This document shows, piece after piece, positions 38,101 through 50,100 of a stretch of 64,000 nt of DNA; position 1 is the stretch's first letter; every line of letters begins with the position of its first letter. This DNA comes from Setaria digitata (lineage: Eukaryota > Nematoda > Chromadorea > Rhabditida > Setariidae), in NCBI GenBank assembly GCA_003640385.1, contig RCAB01000336.1, forward strand, positions 1-64,000, written 5' to 3'. The notes beneath the pieces were generated by a model. The model was given only the letters and a program-made list of their open reading frames with translations. It searched no databases and had not been told where the DNA came from. Position numbers and translations under genes: made by a program.

Positions 38101-41100
38101 TATTGCATCACGTATTCGTATTTGATTTGTTGGTATTTCATCTTTTTTTCATAGTTCTCAAGCAAAATATAGCATATTTTTCGTGTCTTTCTTCATTCTG
38201 TGCTTCTTGCAGCTTTCAGTTTTGAAGAGCTTGTTAACCATCCCTTGTCGCTAATTTCCATTTATTTTCAAATAGATTCATTCTTCATCAAGACGAGAAA
38301 GTCTATCAAATTATCAGCAAGTCATCTCAGACAACAGCTTTAAGCCAAAAGTCTTTTTCTAGCCTTTGGATAAACCGAAGTTACATTCTTTGCTGGCATA
38401 CTAAATATCCATCCTTTCCTCTATGATTCCACCTTTTCGACTCGTTATTCTTGGGTTATTTCTTGTCCTAGTCGTTTTCCCATAAAGATTATATATATAT
38501 ATATATATATATACTGGGAGAAAAGAGAACGATATCTTATAATTTCATATGTTTATGTATATGTCTTTACAACCTTTACGTATATAAAACTTTTAATAGT
38601 GATTTATTTATTGTTAAGAAATGACCAGTCTTCTTCAGGGAAGCTAGGAAATCAAATCCTTTTCTAGATGCATTTAGAAAAATATGAAAATTGAATAATT
38701 TTTGCAGTTCGTTTATTGTCACGGTAAAAGAGGTTTTCAATTGCTCTCTTCATCACTGTCACTGTTGACCACTTCAGTTACCATTTGAAATCAAAAATAT
38801 ATACTTAACTGTAGTAACTGAAGACAATGGCTTCTTTTATGGTTATTTCTTAGTAAATGAGAACCATTAAGATAAAAGTCTTATCGCAAGCTGCTCCGTT
38901 TCGTTTTTTTTCTATTTGATGATGTAACTGAAATAGAAGAATAGCTGCAGTGCAAAATACCGACTAAAGTAGATAAAAATTGTTTTCTGGTGGTTTTTTT
39001 ATAATCCGTACAATGCAACTTGACGAATATAATTGTTTAAACAATTCGCCTCAACAAGAGTTATCTTGTAAGTGAACAGAATTAGCTGGTGATCAACTTA
39101 TTTGTTTCGTTATCTGAGTAGCAGTAGAACTTTTTATTTAGTTGAATACGATTAATATACATTCTCGAAATTTTGTTATCATTTCTTTATTAAAAGTTTT
39201 CTTTGGATATATTTAGCACAATTAGTTTAAGTGATTAAAGTGCTCTTATAAAAATTATAAGATCTCTGCAATGTTGGCTTTCTTATCTGCATTCGACTGT
39301 CAGAGTATATTCCAAAAAAAAAAAGCATGACTTAAAGTCCCATTATTTTTGAGACTACTTTAGTAGCTGAAATTAGGATATATCTTTGGTCAGGCTAATC
39401 GATCTTTCTTGCCTCGCTCCATCTCCATAAGTCATTGGTGGTTGTTGGTTAAGAGAAAATAAAAACTATGTTATATGAAGAACGTCTTCTAAGTATGAAA
39501 TGCTCGTCTAATCCAAAGACTTCACCGGAAATGTTCAAAATTTTTTGCAAGTGATTGAGCGATGATTAAGCTTATGCATTTCGCAGGGGTATCATTTGAC
39601 AAGAGTTTACCTTTTACCTTTTGTGTTACTAATTAGTTACAGATCTTGCATTTCAGGAAGACTTGGAAAGACTTGGGTAACCTAAGTACTTTCGATGCTA
39701 TGTCCGGTTTCATTGGGTTACTTGATATTGTTTGTCCGCCATTTCGTGATTTTGTTAGTGAGCATTTACAATCACAAAAGAGTCTTAAAAGGTGATTTTA
39801 TTTTTAAACTTGTTCACGTTATTTCAAATTTTATTCGAAATTTATCAGGCATGTAAAATCTAGAAGGAATCAATTCCTTGAAACTTTGTATCCTTCAATA
39901 ACAAATTAGCAATTATTAGTACTATTAAATTACTCGAATTGCTAATAATACTAAATTATATGAGAGTTGTCTTCTTATAGTGGTGAACAACAACACGATA
40001 ATGCGCAGTCTGATGCTGCTCATTTAGCCAATGATTTGGAAAGATTTGAAGCGCAGCGGTACGCTTTTATTTGCCTTATTTCACGAGTCATTTCGTTATG
40101 CAAAATGATATTCTTTCTATCTTTTACTTTTACCTGGCTTCATGTGCACTCTATCAAGCTTCTTTTTTTTAAAAACAAGAAAATTGATTGCCCGACACTC
40201 ACTTCATACTTGTTTTCTGCCATTCGTTGTCAACAGCAGCTGATCGTGGATTTCTTTAATGTGTGGAATTCTTTTACTATTAAGGTTACTTCAAACTGAC
40301 TTTAGCTTACTTGAAAAAATCAATTTCCTCTTTGAGAAAAGTGTGGTTTTTTTCTGTTAATAAATTAAAATTAAGTCTTCTGACATCAAATGGTTTTTTT
40401 TTTTCTCTTTCACTCCTCATATTGCATTTTATTTGTAACAGTCTTACTCATAATTTGTAGTTTCTTTAATTTTTGAATATTGATTTCCGTTTAACTTATT
40501 CAAGTCCATTTCCTTATGCTCTCTTTTTTTCACTACAAAATCCTTGAAATTAAGTTTAACATGTTAAATTTTGCAGACAGCAAATTCAGGAAGCTCTTAA
40601 TCGCCAAACATATCATCAGTTTCGGGCATACGCTCAACAACAGTTTGTAGGAGATCCTATCCAGGTTTGAAGATTAAATATGTGTTCTTTTCATTTCGAT
40701 ATCTTCTAAAAGCGATATTAATTACTTCCTGAAATACATAGTAGGAGCATGATTAGATTGAGGACTCTCTTATTCTGTATGCTCCTCATTTATATATGTT
40801 GTATTGCTTCAGAATACCTCGTCCATACATATAAGTTATTGAGGATTTTCAGCTGGTCTTTTTCCTATATTTTATATTAGATTCATTTTGGATTTGAACA
40901 CACGTTTAGACCTGATAATGTATGTTCGGCTTCATTTGATAGACAAGTCACACGATTAAAATTGTATTTCAAATACCCGCATACTGGAATTAAGAAATTA
41001 GTGAATGTACACGGAAACGATTAATTGTCATTTGATTACTAACAAAACAGAATTGCGCTACCGTAGTACTCAGTACTTCTGGATATTACAATAATTCCGA

Positions 41101-44100
41101 TGATCAGCGTTTTTGCGCTATTTGAAAAAATCAAAAAACAGTAGCAAATGAAGAAAAAATATATTACAACCTTAAGAATGCTTTCATCGAATATTCTTGA
41201 TTTACATACATTTTAAGGAATTAATGAACAAATGCAAATGCAGAAGAATAAGTTTTTAAGCTCATTTTTGATACCGCAGTTTGGTCTTTTCCTGTTTAGT
41301 AAATAATTCAGTCAGCTGAAGAAAAAGATTTTAAAAAAATGAGGAAATTAAGATATTTCGTGAAGAAAAGAACTCATATCCTAAACATTTTGGAAGTTAT
41401 GTCATTTATCGTTATTTAAATTCGTGTTGGATTGAGCCTAGAAACTCATTTTGAGAACTTTGGAAACGTTCTTGGCTATGTATTTCGAATCTAAAAATTC
41501 CACCTCATGTTTCCTCTCCTTCTGAATCCTAAAAGGTAGCAGACAACGTTAGATAATTACAATTTGCAGTTTTGACTTCCAAAATGTGCACAGTAGGTAG
41601 TTGATTACATTTAGTTTGATAAACAAATCAAATCGCTCACATGAGATTCGATGCGGAACGAAACACTCGTTTTGAATATGTAAATGGTTAACTGAAAAAT
41701 CACTTGGATGGCAGTAAACACATTAATCAAGCAGTTTATGCATTTTCCTCATTGTTTATGCTTAATGTTCTACTGGAGAGCCATCATATCTAAATGGTTA
41801 CTTAAAAAAATAGCAATATATAATAGGCTTGCAAATTGTGACTTAAGTTGGCACTTAGTTCTCGCCATTTGGATAGAGAGAGTTATTTGTACTAGGTCGG
41901 CTTATAAATTCTCCACTTGAAAGATATGATCAAATTTACTGTTATGGTGTTGTAGTTCTTGAATGCCACATAACGACTTACCAACTCATTAGAAGAACTC
42001 TGAGACTGCATTCCGTTTTCCTTATCCTCATCTCTACAGTTCCCCTCATTTTCTCTTCTTTTCAGCGTGAGTCCATTATGAATTGACAGTATTGCCATGT
42101 CGTCAATATTTCTGTTATGACTAATGTCGAGCTCTCGCAGTTTTGTGATATTTTTCATTAATGCGAGAGCTGCTACACCTTTGCTGTAACAAAAGTAAAG
42201 TCAGGTTTGTCAAGGGTTGAATTGGAATTATGCACAAAATTAGGAGTATTCATAGGGCACGAATCCAAAGGAATGGTAGTAGTGGAAGAACATTATCAAG
42301 TCAGGTGAGATGTTTATGATTGTTTTCAAGTAGTAATCGGTGTAACCTGGTAATGCAAGGACATCCTTGCACTGAAATCGTTTCAATGGCATGTTGAGCT
42401 GATGCTAGCATGTAGAGCACTTCGTCGGTTATTCCTTCGCAACTTACCAGTGAAATCTGAATTTATTTCGGGTAAAAGCGTCACTCTCAGATGAAAGCAG
42501 ACTAGAGATATGAGACTGCTACAGAGGAATATTTTCAGCTAAGAAATGGGTAGAGTCTCACATTGGTTAGTGTGCAGTCCCGGAGTACGGCCTGTATGGA
42601 GATGTTGGTGATATTGAAGCATTTGTTGAGTGTTAATGAGCGAAGCCTCTTGTGCGCAGCTAGTGGAATTAGCTCCTCGTCTGAGAGATGCGGTGAATGG
42701 CCAATACTTAATGAGTCCAGCAAACGGCACTGTGATAACGAAGAATAGTCAAATACTTTCGAGCAGCTTATAATTGTTAGTGAACGCAGATTTACCAATC
42801 CTTCCAGTATTAGTCGTAGACTTTGTCCGGTTAGAGTGGTACAGTTCTGGAATTCATTTCTTTCGTCAAATTGAAACTCCGATTTAATTAAAGTACTGTA
42901 GGAATCTTTTTCTCTCTCATTTTCCTCTGTGTTTCTGCATTTGGGATTCCACTGATTTAGTGTAACTTCTTTATATAGCATTCTTTTCTTTTTAAACACT
43001 GCAGTATATCAGCCAAGAAATTGTTGTATTCTGATTAATGTTACTTGACTCTTTGAAAAATGTCTAGTCTTTCTTCTTCAGTTGTTTGTAGGATTCGACA
43101 GAAATTTGGCTTTGAATTTCTCTACCATTGACTATTCTGTTGAATAGTAACGAATACATCAAGTGGAGAAAAATCACCTGAATATGTAGATTTTGGATGG
43201 TGCTGCAAAAAGCTAGTGGTTCCATTGGTAGAAGTCTAGCTTCTTTTTGTATGTATCCGATGTGGAGGGATTGTAATACTGGTAGACCACTGATATATGA
43301 TAAAGTCATATCATCTGTTACTGATAAAGGGCTCAGTTCCAGTTCGATCAAATTCGGATGTAAAGCAAGAAATGCGTTTAAAATTTCGGCTGGAAGCGAA
43401 TTGGCCCCACTGATCTCAATACTTCTGTAAATTTCCATTTATCAGGATTTGAAATTTGGAATGTGAAAACATTTAAAACTTTTTGGAAGAAGCTAAATGG
43501 AATACTTACTGAAGGCAAGGTGGAAGTTCGTGAAGCTTATTCAGTTTAAACGAAGCGCGTCTGAGGTTGATTTTTTTCATTTTTTTCATTCGTTGAAAAA
43601 AATCTTGTACCTGCAAACTTGTACGGATAATTGCCAACGGCTATAATATAAAAAATGGTTTCTTTTTTTTTTTTTTCAGCTTTTTAGCCAATTTTTATGC
43701 GACCTGTTTCTTAGGCCTCTATTTCTGCAAATAATGCTTCGAACCTTATCACCATTATCTTTGTTCACCCAGCTAGTCTCTTCCAGTGAAAATGTTTCCA
43801 AGTTCTCGCCAATCTTCTCCAGTAGAATGGATATATCAGCATCCAGAATAATACAACCAAGATCAAGTTCTGTTAACCGTGTACAGTAACTAGAATTAGA
43901 GAGATGTTTGGAAATATTCAGGTAGCTATTAGCAAATTAGATGCAAAAAAAAAGATCCATTTTTTTTTTTTTTTTTTTGTCCTTAAAAGTTAATCCTACT
44001 CGGCAATAGCGTCAATAATAGGCTGTGATATTTTGAGCCATCTTTGCCCAAAACTGATCGTCCGAACATAGCGCCCGCAACGTTTCACTACTCCAATAAC

Positions 44101-47100
44101 TGTTGGAGCGAATGAAATAAACTCCTGAAAGATCCTCATAGATACTAAATGTTGGTCCGTAAATAAGACTTTATGATGAGGATAGCAAAAGCTCCGATCC
44201 GCCCATTACACCTTCGCTGTTTACAGGTTAATTTATATTGCAACTTCTTCATTCCACTCTAACTTGTTATCATTTTCAATTTTTGCAGATCATTTAATAA
44301 GCACAGTGCAGAAATAGAATGCTTTTGAATATAGGAACAAAGGAAAATAGTATAAAAGAAGAAAGTAATGATTTATTGGCTCCTAATCTGCGGGGAGCTT
44401 TATTCTATTCTCATCGATTGCTCTAGCTGAAAAAAAATGGAAGCTTAAGTGAAAAAAAACCTATTAAAAATTAATTTCATTTAATGTTCGGAAAATTAAT
44501 GAGAAAAAAGTGGGGAGAGGACAGATTAAAGTACCTGTTGGAAATAGCCACTGGAATCATTTGCTAAAAAGTCAGCCATATTGACTTCTTTAATGTTCGC
44601 ATAGCTTGCTTGCTTCTACAAAATATTAGTCGAATTGTTTGCGTAATATGGATTTTTCACTTGGTAGAGTTAGACAAAAAAAACAACTTTCGAATATGAT
44701 GGGGAAGTTTGATGTGTGGCCTTTTTTAGAAATTTGAGTCAATATACTGCTCAGAATAAATTCTTTAAAATATTAAAATCACAGTGCTCAAATCTCGTTT
44801 ACTATATCACTATTATTTATTATTCGTATAAACGATTGCCTGCTACTTCTCTAAGAGTAGAGTAGCAGCAATCGTTTATAGGAATAATAATACACTTTTC
44901 ACTTCTATTTTTTATGATTTTATTCCTACTGCATAAATTTATGCCTATAATAATGTGAAGCTTATTTGCTTCAGAACTATGACTGGTGTAAAAGGCCAAA
45001 TGCATTACTATTCTGTAGTATTTAGTATTTCTGCTGAGATCGATTTCACAATGGTGTAATTGTTTTAGGTTTTTATTTATTGAACAGATATTTTTTGAAT
45101 TGATTCTTAATGATATCTTGTGTTCGGTTCATCTGCAGCTTGCCTAGCTAACAGTTTAGGTAGCGAATGATGTGACCTTTACTTTTCCAGATTTTTTTCT
45201 TAGCAAAGTTTTTAACTAGTTTATTCTTTGAAAAATAAGCAAAAGATGGTGATGATAAGCTTATTTGAATAGACCTGTAGTATTTTGAACCATTTATGAC
45301 ATACGACCTCAAGACGTACACGATCGATGAAGTCTAGCTTCTGGAAAATAGAGATGAGGCAATCCTCATGCAATTTATCGATCATTGTCTCTTTTTTTTT
45401 CCTGCAAAATGATTACATCTTACTAATTTGATTTCTTAAATGTAATCTATCGCTAGTCACACTTCCTTAGATTAGTTTTATTCTTTTTTATTTTTCTCAC
45501 TTCATTTTCTTTATAGAGCATTGATATGTAGTTGATCATTTCGAATTTTATTTGCGATGCTAATAATTTATAACATTCTTCTTTTTTTTTATAAAACACA
45601 CAAAAATGCCTTTTATACGGCTTCAAAAAGTGCCGATGCATCAGGTGGTAGCATTAAAAAAAACGCTAAATTAAACATAATTTTTAATTGTCTAGCTTCT
45701 TGTCACCTACTCATCTTTTAAGTAAGCTTTCGTTTGCTCAATTGGTATTCTTTAATTAATTCAAATATTTTCGAACCACAAATTCAGGCTTCAAAAACTA
45801 TTAGTATGCGAGGTGGTGACATTAAAAAAGTTACACGAGGGATTGTTATTAAATTTAATTTTTCGCTAATGCAAATTTTTATGTTATTCTGAAAAACACT
45901 TGGAAAACTTGCATATTTTTGCCGCGTCTTTTCATGATTAAGCATTCATCTATACTGCTTCCTTCTTGGCAGCTGTAAGAAGGGAAGTTCCGTTTTCGAA
46001 ACAGATTTTGAAAGTGGAATAGTATTTGCTAGATGATTGAAGCAGATAGCCAGTTAATAATCGTTGTATAAGACTGAACGCAATTATACAGTAGCCGTAG
46101 AATTTTATCTAAACTGTAGGGGGATTTTGATCGGTGCAGAATATATCCGTCTGGATTCCGTAAGAAGCAGTTAAGCTTAAAAAGAAGGTGTAAATGAAAT
46201 GGGAATTATCAGCACCTGCTGCGATGGCTGTTAGAGTTGTGGTAGAGGTCGATTTTGATGTGAATAAGAATGAGATATGGAGGATAGTTCAGGGATGAAA
46301 CTAATAGATTAAGCTTGCCTGACGTTTGCTCGATTTAACTTGAGGCAGTCATAACTGCTGACGTTGATGCTACTGTTGCTACCGCTACTGATGACTCTCA
46401 CGCTGTTAGTGCTGCTACTGCTACTGCTACTGCTGCTCATGATAATGATGATACTACTGATGGTGTGGATGATGATGATGTTGAGAGTGAAGCTTTTCAT
46501 TCGCTCCCTTGTGTCTTGATAACTTGAATTGTTTATTATGTTTTGGCTGATCCTCAACTTTGCACTTACATCGTACTAAACAGGCTTTTGCCTTGGAAGA
46601 CTGAAAGATGATGTCAGTAGAAGATAAAGATCAGAGATTGCAGATAATTTTGAGCACGAGATATGTTGCAACATACATGCAGCACATTAGCTCAAAAGTC
46701 AGTAATAAATTTTTTTTAATATCCTGTTGATGGAAAATTCTGTTCGATGGTTAGCTGGTTAGTACGAGACATCATAAAACGACTAAAGGCCATTGATTGC
46801 AACCTTGATATCAGAATTACGAAAGATTTGAATCGAAAAGATATCGTGATTAAATGACGTAATGATTTTTTAGCTCGTCTAGAGAGATGTTCGTGTTTTG
46901 TCCTCCTTTAGTCTTAGTTATCCGCGATAAAAACAGTGCAAGTGAGGAAAATATCTTGTTATCACCTCATAGAAACTTTTGACTTCTTTATTCTTTGGAA
47001 AAGGATTATTTCAACTTTATTTCGTTCCTTTTTTTGATTTTTTTTTTTTTGAACCGGAGTGTAAAGTTTTGAAACTGAGCAGCCTTCCTTGAGAGATTTT

Positions 47101-50100
47101 TGAGAGAAGGAGAAAGATAGCTATCCATTCTTCCTTTGCAAGCACATGACTAAAGCATCTGTTTCAAGGGTGACGTTTACGACAGTCCTAAAATGAAACT
47201 CTAAAAATTACTTTAAACATCAATATTTGTGTTAATGTCAGCTGTTTTTCATTTGCAGTATTCCATTTCTCTCTCCTGCTCACTTTTTATTTTTCAATTT
47301 CAGAAACTTTTTCCTGATAAGTAAGCAAACATAAACTTCCTCTTTTTTATTTTAACGATCACTGATCCCTAGTGGGAATGCGATAATTCATTTCAGTAAT
47401 TAGAGAATCTTGGAATTGCTCCCTAAATTACTGTAATTTAATACATTTTAATTAAAATTCAGGAGAATTTATAAATGCGATTGAGCAGTGGATGTTCTAG
47501 AAAGCACTAGACTGCTTTGCGCTAATTTTGAGTTGTGGGAGATTGTTCTTTTTGCTTTCAGCGCGACGAACTAAGTCTCTAAAGGCCACGGTTGTTCATA
47601 AAAATAATATTCTTGGTTGTAAATTTAAAAATATGCTTTGCAGTTACCGCTGCAGACAGTTCACAAACTAGGAGTTATGTGTGGAAAGAAAAGAAAACTT
47701 CTTACTAGATGACATTCTTTTGAGTCTTTATAAAGAGATAGAAGAGGAGAAATTGAATATTCTATTAAGAAATCAGTTCAGTAAAAAATTGTCAAATGCT
47801 ACTAAATACTATTATAGCAGGAAGCATTGATCAAACAGCTTCAAGAACAACACTATCAACAATACATGGCTCAGATCTACGCGCAGCAGGCCAAGGTAGC
47901 TGGGGCATCTCCGGATGGTGAACCTATCCAAGCAAATGATAACATTAATGGGCAAGGTGGCACACAGGATCAAGTTGATCATGAAGGAAAACGAAGTCGA
48001 AATCAGAATTCGGATGTTTCCGATGAGGAACCCGGTGACGACTTGCCTTGTGAGTTCTTTTCTTTTCCTATCCTATATTAAATAAACTGTTATCCACAAA
48101 AATGGATCAAAGTTATAAACTTCTGTTGAGGAGTCCATGATTTTTAGAAAGTACTTTTTTTTCATATAAGGGAGGGGGGGATCTTATAAAAAAAAAAAGG
48201 AAAGACCATTTATTTCTTTGAACATTTATCTTCTAGCTTTAGAATCTTTAGATCTCTTATTTCTTCTTTTGTGAGACTAATGTGGTTATATTACTTTTGG
48301 ATAATGGACGCGTCACAGCATTAATTTTGACAGTGAAGTTACAAGATGCTTGAGTCATCGAAAATGAAATGAAATTCTGTTTTGATCGTTTTTTGCTAGA
48401 TGTTTCCCATCAGAGAATTGGATTTATTTGCTGAAGATTGAAATGAAGTGGTGAGAAATATTTCTTGTAACAAAAGGGAAGGAAAGAGAAAGATGAAGGG
48501 AAACGATTCAAGCTTAGCTTGCATTTCCTTCTCTTTTTTGTCACCTTAAATTACTAAAATGATTGTAAGCTTTCCTTTTTTTTCCTCTATCGGACTTTTC
48601 TTTTTTTTCTCATAGCCTTTCACTTCTTATTTCTTAATTAAACTGTGTTTAATTCATGGCCAAATAATTCTTTTCTATTAGTGCATATTTACTTTTTAAA
48701 ATATTGATCCTCTGTTTGTGTCAGTGTCTTTTCTAATTTGAATGTCTGGGAAAGTTGGAAAACTTTCAATTTTGAAAAGTTAAAAAAAATTGGAAAATAA
48801 GCATACCTGAATGTAATTTGCATACCATTTGCTGCATCATACGTATCATTCTGTTACTTTTGTCGATGTTGCATGGTAAACTAGACAATATAGAAATTAA
48901 ATTTTGGTGAAAGTATAAATTGGATTATAAACTAGGAATTCTTGGGAAAATAGATAGCTCATTCTTTCTATTTCAATCTAATGTCATTTATTTGATTTTT
49001 TTTTTCGTGAAGAATGCTGTGAGATGGGTCACGAAAATTATAACTATTCTGTTATAAAAAAAGGAGGATTTTAGAATATCACAACGATATTTCGTTGGCT
49101 TCATGAAAAATTTTTCTAAAGTTTAGAAACAAAAAAAATTTGAAAAAGCTTGAACTGATGGAATGAAAAGTTAAAGGAGGAACTCATGTAGTTGAGTGAT
49201 ATATAGGCAAAGAGGCCAGCCTTCATGATCGCAAGTGTATTTCATTATTTGGAATGAACGAAGAGGAAGGAACAAACGATAACGATGATGCTTTGTGCTT
49301 ACAAATACAAATACAATCAACAACTGGTGTAGTAGTTGTATATCAAGGCCGTAATACACTTACACTATCACACATGAACCAATTTCCAATTCTTTTTTCT
49401 TTTCTTTCTCTCAGTACAATTTAAAATTGTAACTGTATCAGTCTAGTTACTACCTGCTATACTGGATCGTGCTTAATGAAATAGTTATTGATGTGAACTA
49501 TATAGAAAGCAATGAATTGTACTAGTGTTTGTTAAGTTTCATTTGTTCTTGATATGGCAGATCCTATAGGAGAACTGATCTAGCTCCTTTTTGCAAAATG
49601 TTAATTAGCCAGGTTGATAAGATAAGAAAAAAAAAAAAAATAGCGCACTGAGAAATAGAATTTTATGCGCGAACAAAGGTTATTGACACTGACAAAAATG
49701 GCTTTAATTTTCCATAATTCATCAAAATGGATGGTCGATTTGGCCGTGTTTTAAGAATATATGTCTTCTTTTGTTTTTAGGTCAGCAAACGATTTCGCCT
49801 CTTTTTCAAATGTTTATTTTTGTTCGTAATGGATTTTCAATCTTTTACATGTGTGACATCTTTTCACTTATGTTAATGAGGACGAAATGACCAAGACGCA
49901 TAATAAACAGAGAAAAGAAATATAACTGATAGCTGCTAATTTTAAAAGAAATATAACAGATAGTAATAAAACATCTTATAACATGTGAAAAATAATATAC
50001 ACACCACATACATTTAGAGAGAGAGGGAGAGATTGTTTAATATTCAAATAGCTTTACTCCAGTTGTTGAGATTAATATGCATTGCGTTACTCAAATTCGG

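Larger units (their letters stand above)
35644..39656 (+). other. ACBD3 intron 2, no gene seen
   Basis: A 4.0-kb intron between the two halves of the ACB domain coding sequence. It holds a 23-base poly-A (36644-36666), an (AT)n run (38491-38513) and several short chance frames. No family resemblance was seen on either strand. Confidence 0.7.
40665..47820 (+). other. ACBD3 intron 5, 7.2 kb, host of the antisense LRR gene
   Basis: Apart from the LRR gene at 41892-44579, I see no coding exon. The left part (40665-41891) and right part (44580-47820) are AT-rich. The right part holds a 20-bp-stem hairpin at 44827-44880, a pair of diverged direct repeats near 45619 and 45787, and a trinucleotide tract at 46366-46481. 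Confidence 0.75.

Noticed and set aside
42535..42999. 154-codon single frame as one LRR exon
   Set aside because: Its first part (about 42847-42999) has no LRR pattern and would not join in phase with the previous exon; the TTCCAG acceptor at 42847 gives an in-phase LRR exon.
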